Shown here piece by piece: positions 49,836-59,164 of a stretch of 64,000 nucleotides of DNA. Position 1 is the first letter of the stretch; each line of letters begins with the position of its first letter. A model generated the notes under the pieces. That model searched no databases and had not been told where the DNA came from. It saw only the letters and a list, made by a program, of their open reading frames with translations. Where the stretch lies: assembly GCF_900110765.1 (NCBI RefSeq), contig NZ_FOEO01000011.1, positions 1 to 64,000 of the forward strand, written 5' to 3'. This DNA is from Pseudomonas sp. NFACC02 (lineage in GTDB: Bacteria > Pseudomonadota > Gammaproteobacteria > Pseudomonadales > Pseudomonadaceae). The position numbers and the translations under genes were made by a program.

Positions 49836-49973
49836 TTCTCTCTTCATCCGGACTATGACCGTCGGCCCTGGAATCACACCAGGTCTGCTGACCTCGCCTT
49901 CGCGAGCGCTCGCGGGCTAGACGCATTGCGCGTCATTACCGCCGGTGGGGAATCGCACCCCGCCCTGAGAACG
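49836..49973 (-). promoter_or_regulatory. FMN riboswitch (RFN element)
   Basis: On the minus strand it starts GTTCTCAGGGCGGGGTG, then ATTCCCCACCGGCGGTAAT, a variable stem, AGCCCGCGAGCGC, GGTCAGCAGACC, GTGTGATTCCAGGGCCGAC, and ends GGTCATAGTCCGGATGAAGA. All conserved RFN blocks are present and in order. It lies 132 nt upstream of ribH2. Confidence 0.97.
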
Positions 49974-50160
49974 TTGCCAACAGCATTTGCCGCTGGCGTG
50001 CAGTTTGTAACACAGATTTTCAGAATGTGCTTGGAGCCGTTTTGATGGTTTTCATCATCTTTTCTTATAAGCATGACTTGGCATCGGGGATCGAAGCCTT
50101 GATTATCGGTTCTCGCGGCCTCAGAACTGAGGCCTGAACCATTTCTCAGGGAGCTTCATC

Positions 50161-51165
50161 GTGACGGTTATCGATCTGCGCAGCGACACAGTGACCCAAC
50201 CCACCGCGGGCATGCGCGACGCCATGGCGCGGGCGCCATTGGGCGACGATGTGTACGGCGAAGACCCGACGGTCAACAGGCTGGAGTCGTGGCTGGCGGA
50301 GCGCCTGGGTTTTGCCGCAGCGTTGTTCGTACCGAGCGGCACCATGAGCAATCTGCTTGGCCTGATGGCGCATTGCGAGCGTGGCGACGAATACATCGTC
50401 GGCCAGCAAGCGCACACCTACAAATATGAGGGCGGCGGTGCAGCGGTCCTGGGCTCTATCCAGCCACAGCCGCTGGACAACCAGGCCGACGGCTCTCTGG
50501 ATCTGGATCAAGTGGTTGCGGCGATCAAGGCGGACGATTTCCATTTCGCGCGCACACGCCTGCTGGCACTGGAAAACACCATGCAGGGCAAGGTTCTGTC
50601 GCTGCAGTACCTCGCTGCCGCGCGCAAATTGACCCGCGAGAAAGGCTTGGGTCTGCATCTGGACGGTGCCCGGTTGTACAACGCTGCGGTCAAACTGGGC
50701 GTCGATGCGCGTGAAATCACTCAGCATTTCGACTCGGTGTCGGTCTGTCTGTCCAAGGGACTGGGCGCGCCGATCGGCTCTGTGCTGTGCGGCTCCAAGG
50801 AACTGATTGCCAGGGCGCGTCGCCTGCGCAAAATGGTCGGCGGCGGCATGCGTCAGGCCGGCTTGCTGGCGGCGGCGGGGTTGTATGCGCTGGAGCATCA
50901 GGTCGAGCGCCTGGCCGACGACCACGCCAACGCAGCGCTTCTCGCCAAGGGGCTGGCGGAACTGGGCTTCGATGTAGAGCCGGTGCAGACCAACATGGTC
51001 TATGTGCAGATCGGTGATCGCGCCGAGGCGCTCAAGGCTTTTTGCGCCGAGCGAGGCATCGTCCTCAGCGCGGCGTCCCGTTTGCGCATGGTCACGCACC
51101 TTGACGTGTCCGCCGCGCAAATGGAGCAGGTGGTCGCGGCATTTGCCGAATTCGCAAGCCGATAA
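50161..51165 (+). CDS. ltaE: Low-specificity L-threonine aldolase
   Basis: A 334-residue PLP enzyme cleaving threonine/allo-threonine to glycine and acetaldehyde. The N-terminus [20 protein letters not shown] and [20 protein letters not shown] are signature blocks; the Schiff-base lysine is in [18 protein letters not shown]. The start is a GTG at 50161 preceded by AGGGAG. Confidence 0.93.
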   Translation: MTVIDLRSDTVTQPTAGMRDAMARAPLGDDVYGEDPTVNRLESWLAERLGFAAALFVPSGTMSNLLGLMAHCERGDEYIVGQQAHTYKYEGGGAAVLGSIQPQPLDNQADGSLDLDQVVAAIKADDFHFARTRLLALENTMQGKVLSLQYLAAARKLTREKGLGLHLDGARLYNAAVKLGVDAREITQHFDSVSVCLSKGLGAPIGSVLCGSKELIARARRLRKMVGGGMRQAGLLAAAGLYALEHQVERLADDHANAALLAKGLAELGFDVEPVQTNMVYVQIGDRAEALKAFCAERGIVLSAASRLRMVTHLDVSAAQMEQVVAAFAEFASR

Positions 51166-51230
51166 TCGACCGATAATCCAATTGGCCGCTTCTATCGTAC
51201 AAAGTCACTGTACCGTGGAAGCAACGCCTA

Positions 51231-51236
51231 TATAAT
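51231..51236 (+). promoter_or_regulatory. -10 element (TATAAT) for alaS
   Basis: Perfect TATAAT followed by a GC-rich discriminator, 73 nt before the alaS ATG. The -35 region is poor. Confidence 0.5.
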
Positions 51237-51309
51237 GCGGCCCTTTGCCGTCGCTACGTCGAATGACGTTATGCACTTGCCTCTGGCCGCAGTTCCCGTG
51301 GAAGAACCT

Positions 51310-53934
51310 ATGAAAAGCGCAGAAATCCGTGAAGCCTTCCTTCGCTTCTTCGAAGAGCAAGGTCACACCCGTGTAGCCTCCAGCTCCTTGATTCCGGGCA
51401 ATGACCCGACCCTGCTGTTTACCAACGCAGGCATGAACCAGTTCAAGGACTGCTTCCTGGGCCAGGAAAAACGGGCCTATACCCGTGCCGTCAGCAGCCA
51501 GAAGTGCGTGCGCGCCGGTGGCAAGCACAACGACCTGGAAAACGTCGGTTACACCGCTCGTCACCACACCTTCTTCGAGATGCTGGGTAACTTCAGCTTC
51601 GGCGATTACTTCAAGCGCGATGCGATCACCTACGCGTGGACCTTCCTGACGTCCGACAAATGGCTGAACCTGCCCAAGGAAAAACTCTGGGTCACGGTGT
51701 ACGCCTCGGACGACGAAGCCTATGACATCTGGACCAAGGAAATCGGCGTGCCGGCCGAGCGCATGGTCCGCATTGGCGACAACAAGGGTGCGCCTTACGC
51801 GTCCGACAACTTCTGGACCATGGGCGACACCGGCCCTTGTGGTCCTTGCACCGAGATTTTCTACGACCACGGCCCTGACATCTGGGGTGGCCCACCGGGC
51901 TCGCCTGAAGAAGACGGCGACCGTTACATCGAGATCTGGAACAACGTTTTCATGCAGTTCAACCGCACCGCCGACGGCGTGCTGCACCCGCTGCCAGCAC
52001 CGTCGGTCGACACCGGCATGGGCCTGGAGCGTGTCAGCGCCGTCCTGCAGCACGTGAACTCGAACTACGAGATCGACCTGTTCCAGAGCCTGCTGGCCGC
52101 CTCTGCCAAAGCGATCGGTTGCAGCAGCGACAATCAGGCTTCGCTGAAAGTCGTGGCCGACCACATTCGTTCCTGCGGTTTCCTGATCGCCGACGGCGTG
52201 TTGCCATCCAACGAAGGCCGCGGCTACGTGTTGCGTCGCATCATTCGTCGCGCGTGCCGCCACGGCAACAAGCTGGGCGCCAAGGGTAGCTTCTTCTATC
52301 AGATCGTCGCTGCGCTGGTGGCCGAGATGGGCGAAGCCTTCCCTGAGCTGAAAGCCCAGCAGGCGCACATCGAGCGCGTGCTGAAAGCCGAAGAAGAGCA
52401 GTTCGCCAAGACCCTGGAGCAGGGCCTGAAGATTCTCGAGCAGGATCTGGCTGAGCTCAAAGGCACCGTGGTGCCCGGCGATGTGGTGTTCAAGCTGTAT
52501 GACACTTACGGCTTCCCGATGGACCTGACCGGCGACATCGCCCGTGAACGTAACCTGACCCTGGATGAGGCCGGTTTCGAGCGCGAGATGGACGCCCAGC
52601 GTGAGCGCGCGCGTTCCGCCAGCGCCTTCGGCATGGACTACAACAGCCTGGTCAAGGTCGATGTGGCCACCGAATTCACCGGTTACAGCGCCACCGCCGG
52701 GGAGGCCAAAGTCGTCGCGCTGTATAAAGAAGGCGTGGCGGTCGAGCAGTTGAGCGAAGGCGAAGACGGCGTGGTCATTCTTGATCGCACCCCATTCTAC
52801 GCCGAGTCCGGCGGCCAGATTGGCGACAGCGGTTATCTCACCGCGGGTGACGTGCGTTTCGACGTTAGCGACACCACCAAGACCGGCGGCGCTTTCCTGC
52901 ACCATGGCATTCAAGTGTCCGGCAGTCTGAAAATCGGCGATACCGTCAGCACTCAGGTCGCTGCCGAGGTGCGTCAGGCCACGTCGCTGAACCACTCGGC
53001 CACTCACTTGCTGCACGCGGCCTTGCGTCAGGTGCTGGGCGATCACGTTCAGCAGAAAGGCTCGCTGGTCGACAGTCAGCGTCTGCGCTTTGACTTCAGC
53101 CACTTCGAAGCCATCAAGCCCGAGCAGATAAAGGCGCTGGAAGACATCGTCAATGCCGAGGTGCGTAAGAACACCCCGGTCGAAACCGAAGAAACCGATA
53201 TCGAAACCGCCAAAAAGAAGGGCGCCATGGCGCTGTTCGGCGAGAAGTACGGTGACAGCGTTCGCGTACTGAGCATGGGCGGTGATTTCTCTGTCGAGCT
53301 GTGCGGCGGCATTCACGCCAACCGTACTGGCGACATCGCGCTGTTCAAGATCGTCAGTGAAAGCGGTGTTGCTGCTGGCGTTCGTCGTATCGAAGCGGTC
53401 ACCGGCGCTGTGGCGCTGGACTATCTGAATACGGCCGAAGAACAACTGAAGGAGGCTGCGAGTCTCGTCAAGGGCAATCGCGACAACCTGCTGGACAAGC
53501 TGTCGGCTGTCCTGGAGCGCAATCGCCTGTTGGAAAAACAACTGGAACAACTGCAGGCCAAGGCCGCCAGTGCGGCGGGCGACGATCTGTCGGCCTCGGC
53601 AGTGGACGTCAAAGGCGCCAAGGTCCTCGCTGCCCGTCTCGACGGTCAGGATGGCAAGGCGTTGCTGGCGCTGGTGGACCAGTTGAAGAACAAGCTCGGT
53701 CGCGCAGTGATCCTGCTCGGCGGGGTGCATGAGGACAAGGTCGTTCTGGTGGCGGGTGTCACCAAAGACCTGACTGGCCAACTCAAAGCCGGTGATTTGA
53801 TGAAGCAAGCGGCTGCTGCCGTGGGCGGTAAAGGCGGTGGTCGTCCTGATATGGCGCAGGGCGGTGGCGTGGATGCCGCCGGCCTGGACGCAGCGCTCGC
53901 GCTGGCGGTTCCGTTCGCCGAACAGGGAATGTAA
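51310..53934 (+). CDS. alaS: Alanyl-tRNA synthetase
   Basis: A 874-residue class II synthetase. The start [20 protein letters not shown], catalytic-domain [20 protein letters not shown], editing-domain zinc motifs [13 protein letters not shown] and [11 protein letters not shown], and a C-terminal C-Ala region (about 760-874, [11 protein letters not shown]) are all present. The open frame upstream to 51235 is not part of the protein. Confidence 0.97.
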   Translation: MKSAEIREAFLRFFEEQGHTRVASSSLIPGNDPTLLFTNAGMNQFKDCFLGQEKRAYTRAVSSQKCVRAGGKHNDLENVGYTARHHTFFEMLGNFSFGDYFKRDAITYAWTFLTSDKWLNLPKEKLWVTVYASDDEAYDIWTKEIGVPAERMVRIGDNKGAPYASDNFWTMGDTGPCGPCTEIFYDHGPDIWGGPPGSPEEDGDRYIEIWNNVFMQFNRTADGVLHPLPAPSVDTGMGLERVSAVLQHVNSNYEIDLFQSLLAASAKAIGCSSDNQASLKVVADHIRSCGFLIADGVLPSNEGRGYVLRRIIRRACRHGNKLGAKGSFFYQIVAALVAEMGEAFPELKAQQAHIERVLKAEEEQFAKTLEQGLKILEQDLAELKGTVVPGDVVFKLYDTYGFPMDLTGDIARERNLTLDEAGFEREMDAQRERARSASAFGMDYNSLVKVDVATEFTGYSATAGEAKVVALYKEGVAVEQLSEGEDGVVILDRTPFYAESGGQIGDSGYLTAGDVRFDVSDTTKTGGAFLHHGIQVSGSLKIGDTVSTQVAAEVRQATSLNHSATHLLHAALRQVLGDHVQQKGSLVDSQRLRFDFSHFEAIKPEQIKALEDIVNAEVRKNTPVETEETDIETAKKKGAMALFGEKYGDSVRVLSMGGDFSVELCGGIHANRTGDIALFKIVSESGVAAGVRRIEAVTGAVALDYLNTAEEQLKEAASLVKGNRDNLLDKLSAVLERNRLLEKQLEQLQAKAASAAGDDLSASAVDVKGAKVLAARLDGQDGKALLALVDQLKNKLGRAVILLGGVHEDKVVLVAGVTKDLTGQLKAGDLMKQAAAAVGGKGGGRPDMAQGGGVDAAGLDAALALAVPFAEQGM

Positions 53935-53952
53935 GGGAAGCTAAGTCGACCC

Positions 53953-53980
53953 ACCGAAGTCCGCTATCCAGCGGGCTTCG
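53953..53980 (+). terminator. Hairpin after alaS
   Basis: CCGAAG and CTTCGG arms with inner CCGC/GCGG, without a T-run. Possible weak terminator before lysC. Confidence 0.4.
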
Positions 53981-54037
53981 GCGCTTCGCGGTTTGAATGT
54001 TTAACGGGCGCCCTTCACGGGCTGAGGCGGCTTTGAG

Positions 54038-55270
54038 ATGGCTTTAATCGTACAGAAATTTGGAGGCACCTCCGTGGGCTCGGTAGAGCGCATCGAGCAG
54101 GTGGCCGACAAAGTCAAAAAATTCCGTGACGCGGGTGATGATCTGGTGGTGGTGCTTTCCGCCATGAGCGGCGAAACCAATCGCCTGATCGACCTGGCGA
54201 AGCAGATCAGCGATCAGCCGGTTCCTCGCGAACTGGACGTGATCGTTTCCACCGGTGAGCAGGTGACCATTGCCTTGCTGGCCATGGCGCTGATCAAGCG
54301 TGGCGTTCCAGCGGTGTCCTACACCGGTAACCAGGTTCGCATCCTGACCGACAGCGCGCACAACAAGGCGCGTATTCTGCAGATCGACGATCAGAAGATT
54401 CGTGCCGACCTGAAAGAAGGCCGCGTGGTAGTGGTCGCTGGTTTCCAGGGGGTGGACGAGAGCGGCAACATCACGACCCTGGGTCGTGGCGGTTCCGACA
54501 CCACCGGCGTGGCACTGGCTGCAGCCTTGAAAGCTGACGAATGCCAGATCTACACCGACGTCGACGGCGTTTACACCACCGATCCGCGCGTGGTGTCTCA
54601 GGCTCAGCGCCTGGACAAGATCACGTTCGAAGAGATGCTGGAAATGGCCAGCCTCGGTTCCAAGGTGCTGCAGATCCGCGCGGTGGAATTCGCCGGCAAG
54701 TACAACGTCCCGCTGCGCGTACTGCACAGCTTCAAGGAGGGTCCAGGCACCCTCATTACCATTGATGAAGAGGAATCCATGGAACAGCCGATCATTTCTG
54801 GCATCGCCTTCAACCGCGACGAAGCCAAGCTGACGATCCGTGGCGTGCCAGACACCCCGGGCGTTGCCTTCAAGATTCTGGGCCCGATCAGCGGCGCGAA
54901 CATCGAAGTGGACATGATCGTGCAGAACGTTGCGCACGATAACACCACCGACTTCACCTTCACCGTACACCGCAACGACTATCAGTCGGCGCTGACCGTG
55001 CTGGAAAACACAGCCAGGGAAATCGGCGCGCGTGAAGTCGTTGGCGACACCAAGATCGCCAAGGTTTCCATCGTCGGTGTCGGCATGCGTTCGCACGCAG
55101 GCGTTGCCAGCCGTATGTTCGAAGCACTGGCCAAGGAAAGCATCAACATCCAGATGATCTCCACGTCTGAAATCAAGGTTTCGGTGGTGATCGAAGAGAA
55201 GTATCTGGAGCTGGCTGTGCGCGCCCTGCACACAGCGTTCGAGCTCGACGCCCCTCGTCAGGGCGAATAA
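54038..55270 (+). CDS. lysC: Aspartokinase
   Basis: A 410-residue aspartate kinase, first step to Lys/Thr/Met/diaminopimelate. KFGGTSVGSVERIEQVADKV is the kinase signature, and YTDVDGVYTTDPRVV the nucleotide region. Two C-terminal ACT domains (from about 260) bind lysine/threonine for feedback control. An internal in-frame ATG at 54779, preceded by AGAGGAA, could give the separate 163-residue beta subunit. Confidence 0.95.
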   Translation: MALIVQKFGGTSVGSVERIEQVADKVKKFRDAGDDLVVVLSAMSGETNRLIDLAKQISDQPVPRELDVIVSTGEQVTIALLAMALIKRGVPAVSYTGNQVRILTDSAHNKARILQIDDQKIRADLKEGRVVVVAGFQGVDESGNITTLGRGGSDTTGVALAAALKADECQIYTDVDGVYTTDPRVVSQAQRLDKITFEEMLEMASLGSKVLQIRAVEFAGKYNVPLRVLHSFKEGPGTLITIDEEESMEQPIISGIAFNRDEAKLTIRGVPDTPGVAFKILGPISGANIEVDMIVQNVAHDNTTDFTFTVHRNDYQSALTVLENTAREIGAREVVGDTKIAKVSIVGVGMRSHAGVASRMFEALAKESINIQMISTSEIKVSVVIEEKYLELAVRALHTAFELDAPRQGE

Positions 55271-55283
55271 GGCGTTGAACGAA

Positions 55284-55312
55284 GGGCGCGGTCGATACCG
55301 CGCCTTTTGTGT
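55284..55312 (+). terminator. Intrinsic terminator of lysC
   Basis: GGCGCGGT, loop CGAT, ACCGCGCC, then TTTTGTGTTT. Confidence 0.9.
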
Positions 55313-55455
55313 TTCCGAGATGTGCGCGAGAAAACTGTTTTTTTTCCGGCGCTAGTCAATACTCAAGGCGTAGACCTGACGCTGATGCTGGTGCGGGCCG
55401 ACGCCTTTTTGGTTGTGCAGACTGTTGTCCCTGAATGCAGGTTGAGGAGATAGGT

Positions 55456-55644
55456 ATGCTGATTTTGACCCGTCGGTGCGCGGAGAGCCTGATTATTGGT
55501 GACGGTGAAATCACCGTGACCGTGCTCGGCGTTAAAGGTAATCAAGTCCGGATTGGGGTCAACGCGCCCAAGGAAGTGGCTGTCCACCGTGAAGAGATTT
55601 ACCTGCGCATCAAGAAAGAGAAGGATCAGGAACCAAGCCATTAA
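55456..55644 (+). CDS. rsmA: RNA-binding global regulator RsmA/CsrA
   Basis: A 62-residue dimer. [20 protein letters not shown] opens the conserved fold, with the RNA-contact residues around R44 ([10 protein letters not shown]). It represses translation by binding GGA motifs in leaders. GAGGAG precedes the ATG at 55456. Located between lysC and tRNA-Ser as in P. aeruginosa. Confidence 0.97.
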   Translation: MLILTRRCAESLIIGDGEITVTVLGVKGNQVRIGVNAPKEVAVHREEIYLRIKKEKDQEPSH

Positions 55645-55663
55645 TTTTTATTGAATTTTTGGT

Positions 55664-55692
55664 TTGCAAACGGGGAAAAGGGTGGTTATTAT
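55664..55692 (+). promoter_or_regulatory. Promoter of tRNA-Ser(GCT)
   Basis: TTGCAA (55664-55669), a 17-bp spacer, TATTAT (55687-55692), then a GC-rich discriminator ACGCCCCG; the tRNA starts 15 nt later. Confidence 0.75.
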
Positions 55693-55706
55693 ACGCCCCG
55701 TGTTGC

Positions 55707-55797
55707 GGAGAGCTGGCCGAGTGGCCGAAGGCGCTCCCCTGCTAAGGGAGTACACCTCAAAAGGGTGTCGGGGGTTCGAATCCCCCGTTCTCCGCCA
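55707..55797 (+). tRNA. tRNA-Ser(GCT)
   Basis: 91 nt with a long variable arm, acceptor GGAGAGC paired with GTTCTCC, anticodon loop CTGCTAA (GCT) and encoded CCA. Confidence 0.97.
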
Positions 55798-55862
55798 TTA
55801 TTTGCGTAGTACGTTGTAATCTGGCTTGATCGGTAAGTGGTTGAATTTACTGGAAAAAGTGC

Positions 55863-55890
55863 TTGACCAAAAGATTTGACGGCCTATAAT
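55863..55890 (+). promoter_or_regulatory. Promoter of tRNA-Arg(ACG)
   Basis: TTGACC (55863-55868), a 16-bp spacer, TATAAT (55885-55890) and a GCGCGG discriminator typical of stable RNA promoters. Confidence 0.88.
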
Positions 55891-55904
55891 GCGCGGCAAC
55901 AAAT

Positions 55905-55981
55905 GCACTCGTAGCTCAGCTGGATAGAGTACTCGGCTACGAACCGAGCGGTCACAGGTTCGAATCCTGTCGAGTGCACCA
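55905..55981 (+). tRNA. tRNA-Arg(ACG)
   Basis: 77 nt, acceptor GCACTCG paired with CGAGTGC, anticodon loop CTACGAA (ACG, read as ICG), encoded CCA. Confidence 0.97.
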
Positions 55982-55985
55982 TAAA

Positions 55986-56020
55986 ACGAAAAGCCAGCAT
56001 GCAAATGCGGGCTTTTTGCT
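55986..56020 (+). terminator. Terminator after tRNA-Arg(ACG)
   Basis: AAAAGCC-A-GCAT and ATGC-G-GGCTTTTT form a stem with T-run. It ends just before the stop of the convergent gene and may serve both strands. Confidence 0.8.
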
Positions 56021-56022
56021 TT

Positions 56023-56502
56023 TTAGCGTTTGCCTTTTACGCAGCCGTTTTCGTCGAACGTCACCTGCCGGCTTTTCCCTTTCTTCTCCTCGTACACATA
56101 CCGAAGTTCGGCGTTGCGTCCGACAATCTTGTCCGGCTTGCCCAGCAGGCTTTCGACGTCACGCTTCGTCATGCCGGCAGGTGTTTGCTGATTGATGATT
56201 GCCCTTCGCCGTTGTTCGGCGTTCAGGACGTTTCCGCATCCATCGTCGCGCTGACCCACGACGACCAGCTCTTCGGTTTCCCTTCTGGTTCTGGTTTCCG
56301 TGGACGAGTTGGCGGTTACAACGGTACCTGGCAATGGACTGTGTACGTTTTGCCGTTTCAGTGCATGGCCCGTTGGGCAGGCAAGGGTAGTGAAGGTGAT
56401 GCTTCCATGTTCATCCTCGCAACGGTTCACCGTGGTTGCGGTGGCGATAACGGGAAGAAAGAGCAGGGCAGCAAAAACTGGTTTGCAGGTGTCCAACAGC
56501 AT
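56023..56502 (-). CDS. Secreted DUF4124-like plus SmpA/OmlA-like protein
   Basis: A 159-residue exported protein with a signal peptide ([15 protein letters not shown] region). The N-domain reads [20 protein letters not shown], with two cysteines, DUF4124-like. The C-domain reads [20 protein letters not shown], continuing [16 protein letters not shown], which resembles the SmpA/BamE fold repeat. A single protein joining both is seen in pseudomonads; the role is unknown. Convergent with tRNA-Arg. Confidence 0.65.
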   Translation of the reverse strand: MLLDTCKPVFAALLFLPVIATATTVNRCEDEHGSITFTTLACPTGHALKRQNVHSPLPGTVVTANSSTETRTRRETEELVVVGQRDDGCGNVLNAEQRRRAIINQQTPAGMTKRDVESLLGKPDKIVGRNAELRYVYEEKKGKSRQVTFDENGCVKGKR

Positions 56503-56724
56503 GACAGCGTCCTCCGTGACAGGTGTCGGTGCAGACTAGCCACGCAAATTTTTTCAGGCGAGCGTGTTTTCCTCTCCGGATGTGACGTCGGAGCAATGAC
56601 GACTCGGACAATGGTTAACATTGTGTTGCAACCGATTGTTCCGCGTTGAATTTTTAACATGAAGACCCGGCAAGCGGTGTATGATTGCGCCCGTCAGCCC
56701 CGCCGGGGCTTGTGGAATACCTCC

Positions 56725-56784
56725 ATGGACTTACCCAGTAGCAACTCAGCCTTAAGCTTTACCAATCAAGAATCGACTGATTGA
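56725..56784 (+). other. Possible 19-codon leader ORF upstream of mgtE
   Basis: ATG at 56725 to TGA at 56784 encodes MDLPSSNSALSFTNQESTD, 39 nt before mgtE. No Shine-Dalgarno sequence is seen (CTCC precedes). A GCCCCGCCGGGGC hairpin lies just upstream at about 56698-56711. It could be a leader or nothing. Confidence 0.3.
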
Positions 56785-56823
56785 TCTTCCGGCGTGGTCC
56801 ACTGCTGGGAGTGGAGTTCGCCT

Positions 56824-58266
56824 ATGACCGAAATCGAAGTAAAAAAGACGCAGGAAAGCCTTCAGGACCGCCTTGCGCAGGTTGTCGACCTGCTGCAACG
56901 TCAACGTGTCGTCGAAGACTTGACTCATCGCCAGGAAGGCCAGCACCAGGACCGCGTTGAAAATCTGGTTCACCGGCAGAATCTGGTCGAGCTGCAACGC
57001 AAGCTCGATGATCTGCACTCCGCCGACGTTGCCTACATTCTCGAAGCGCTGCCGGTCGAAGACCGTCTGACGGTCTGGCAACTGGTCAAGGCGGAGCGTG
57101 ACGGCGACATCCTTCTCGAAGTATCCGATTCCGTTCGTGAAACCCTGATCGCCGACATGGACGATCACGAGCTGCTGGCTGCCGCCAAGGAGATGGACGC
57201 CGACGAACTCGCCGACCTTGCACCTGAGCTGCCGCGTGACGTCGTCCATGAGTTGATGGAAGCGCTGGACAGCCAGCAACGCGAACGCGTGCGGTCAGCG
57301 CTGTCGTACGACGAAGACCAGGTCGGCGCGCTGATGGACTTCGAGATGGTGACCATCCGCGAAGACGTCAGTCTCGAGGTGGTGTTGAGGTATCTGCGTC
57401 GTCTCAAGGAGCTGCCGGGCCACACCGACAAACTGTTCGTGGTGGACTATGACGGCGTGCTCAAGGGTGTGCTGCCCATCAAGCGTCTGTTGGTCAACGA
57501 CCCTGAAAAACAGGTGTCGGAGGTCATGGCCAGCGATCCGGTGAGTTTCCACCCGGACGGTGATGCCTATGAAGCGGCCCAGGCCTTTGAGCGTTACGAC
57601 CTTATTTCCTCGCCGGTGGTGGACAAGAACGGCAAATTGATCGGCCGTCTGACCATCGACGAAATGGTCGACCTCATTCGCGAAGAAAGTGAGACCGAAG
57701 TCCTCAACATGGCCGGTCTGCGTGAAGAGGAAGACATATTCGCATCCGTGTGGCGCTCGTTGCGCAACCGTTGGTCATGGCTGGCGGTGAACCTCATCAC
57801 GGCCTTCCTTGCCTCTCGGGTGATTGGTCTGTTTGAAGGCTCCATCGAGAAACTGGTGGCACTGGCTGCCTTGATGCCAATCGTTGCCGGGATCGGCGGC
57901 AACTCGGGCAACCAGACCATTACCATGATCGTTCGCGCCATGGCGCTGGACCAGGTCAGCACCGGCAATACCTCACGCCTGATGCGCAAGGAACTGGGCG
58001 TTGCATTGATTAACGGCCTTGTGTGGGGCGGGGTGATTGGCATTGTGGCTTACTTGCTTTATCACAGCTGGTCGCTGGGAGTGGTCATGACCGCTGCGAT
58101 GACGCTCAACCTGTTGTTGGCGGCGTTCATGGGCGTGTTGATCCCCATGACACTGGCGCGGTTTGGGCGCGATCCTGCCATGGGCGCCAGTGTGATGATC
58201 ACGGCCATGACGGACAGCGGAGGGTTCTTTATTTTCCTCGGTCTGGCGACACTGTTCTTGCTCTAG
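56824..58266 (+). CDS. mgtE: Magnesium transporter MgtE
   Basis: A 480-residue MgtE channel. The N-terminal superhelical domain (about 35-150) has LHSADVAYILEALPVEDRL. Tandem CBS domains follow (about 160-290, with HTDKLFVVDYDGVLKGVLPI and LISSPVVDKNGKLIGRLTID). The C-terminal five-helix pore has MPIVAGIGGNSGNQ and LARFGRDPAMGASVMITAMTD. Mg2+ binding to the N/CBS domains closes the pore. The first 35 residues are a Gln-rich extension. Confidence 0.95.
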   Translation: MTEIEVKKTQESLQDRLAQVVDLLQRQRVVEDLTHRQEGQHQDRVENLVHRQNLVELQRKLDDLHSADVAYILEALPVEDRLTVWQLVKAERDGDILLEVSDSVRETLIADMDDHELLAAAKEMDADELADLAPELPRDVVHELMEALDSQQRERVRSALSYDEDQVGALMDFEMVTIREDVSLEVVLRYLRRLKELPGHTDKLFVVDYDGVLKGVLPIKRLLVNDPEKQVSEVMASDPVSFHPDGDAYEAAQAFERYDLISSPVVDKNGKLIGRLTIDEMVDLIREESETEVLNMAGLREEEDIFASVWRSLRNRWSWLAVNLITAFLASRVIGLFEGSIEKLVALAALMPIVAGIGGNSGNQTITMIVRAMALDQVSTGNTSRLMRKELGVALINGLVWGGVIGIVAYLLYHSWSLGVVMTAAMTLNLLLAAFMGVLIPMTLARFGRDPAMGASVMITAMTDSGGFFIFLGLATLFLL

Positions 58267-58350
58267 CCGCATCGGGCACACAAATACCGCCCTTGATAAG
58301 GAGTGGTGGTCGGTCAGACCCGCTTGCTTGACCTTCGCGGGAAGAAATCG

Positions 58351-58384
58351 AAATCCGATGCCTGAACGGGCATCGGATTTTTTA
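58351..58384 (+). terminator. Intrinsic terminator of mgtE
   Basis: AATCCGATGCC, short loop, GGGCATCGGATTTTTT. Confidence 0.9.
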
Positions 58385-58444
58385 TGCGTTCTGCTTGGAC
58401 ACGGGAGCTGGCCTAAAGCGCTGCTTTCTTCTTCAAGCGATACG

Positions 58445-59164
58445 TCAACCTTCAATCTCGCCATTACGGATCGCTATCCGGATGGCCTGTGCGGTCGTGG
58501 TGACGCCTAGCCGACGACGCGCTGAACGCAGGTGGTTCTCCACCGTACGCTCCGATAAGCCGAGCGTCGCTGCGATATCGGCTTGCCGTCGTCCGGCAGC
58601 GGTCCATGCCAGCATTTCACGTTCTCGGCGCGAGAGCGTTCTAAGAACGTCCCCGAGGGGCACTTCAAGTAATCGACGCGCCGAGAAAAAAGCCGCCGCT
58701 GCGACGATGCTCAATCCAAGGCGCACTCGCGCGCCCCCGTCCACCCGTTCACCGCCATAGCTCATTGCGCCTTCAAGCCCTTGGGGGCCAAAAACCGGGA
58801 CCTGAAATCCCTGCACCCCCGGCCCACCTGGATAACGAATCACTTGATAGCATTCCTCTCCGTGTTTCTGCTCTTTCTTCCAGAAGAAGGGCTCACGTGT
58901 ACTCAGGATATGGCGGGTGACCGGACAACGCCGAATATAAGTCAGTGCATCAACACCCTGACCTTCGTCGAACCAGTCACCTTCGACCCAGTACAGGCGT
59001 TCAAGTACGTCTTCACTGGCTGATGAAGCGGAAAACAGGACGAATCGATCATAGCCGCAGGGCGCTGCGAACTCTCGGACAGCGTTCTGGATAGATTCAA
59101 GGTCAAGCGCCGCCTCTATCTCGAGAGCGGCGCGCATGGCTGCCTCGGCAAGCCCGTTATTCAC
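58445..59164 (-). CDS. LuxR-family regulator (LuxR solo) with autoinducer-binding-type domain
   Basis: A 239-residue protein. The N-domain (about 15-165) has the LuxR autoinducer fold and the C-terminal HTH is [20 protein letters not shown], then [19 protein letters not shown]. Of the usual AHL contacts, W64 and W95 (EPFFW) are kept, but the tyrosine position is G68 and the Asp of the DP pair is Cys80 (CPVTRHIL). No luxI is nearby. It starts with GTG overlapping the hchA stop (GTGA), so they are one operon. Confidence 0.85.
   Translation of the reverse strand: MNNGLAEAAMRAALEIEAALDLESIQNAVREFAAPCGYDRFVLFSASSASEDVLERLYWVEGDWFDEGQGVDALTYIRRCPVTRHILSTREPFFWKKEQKHGEECYQVIRYPGGPGVQGFQVPVFGPQGLEGAMSYGGERVDGGARVRLGLSIVAAAAFFSARRLLEVPLGDVLRTLSRREREMLAWTAAGRRQADIAATLGLSERTVENHLRSARRRLGVTTTAQAIRIAIRNGEIEG

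Noticed and set aside
51205..53808. An 867-codon open frame on the minus strand opposite alaS
   Set aside because: Antisense shadow of alaS; the composition is typical of codon mirror effects and no family motif is present.
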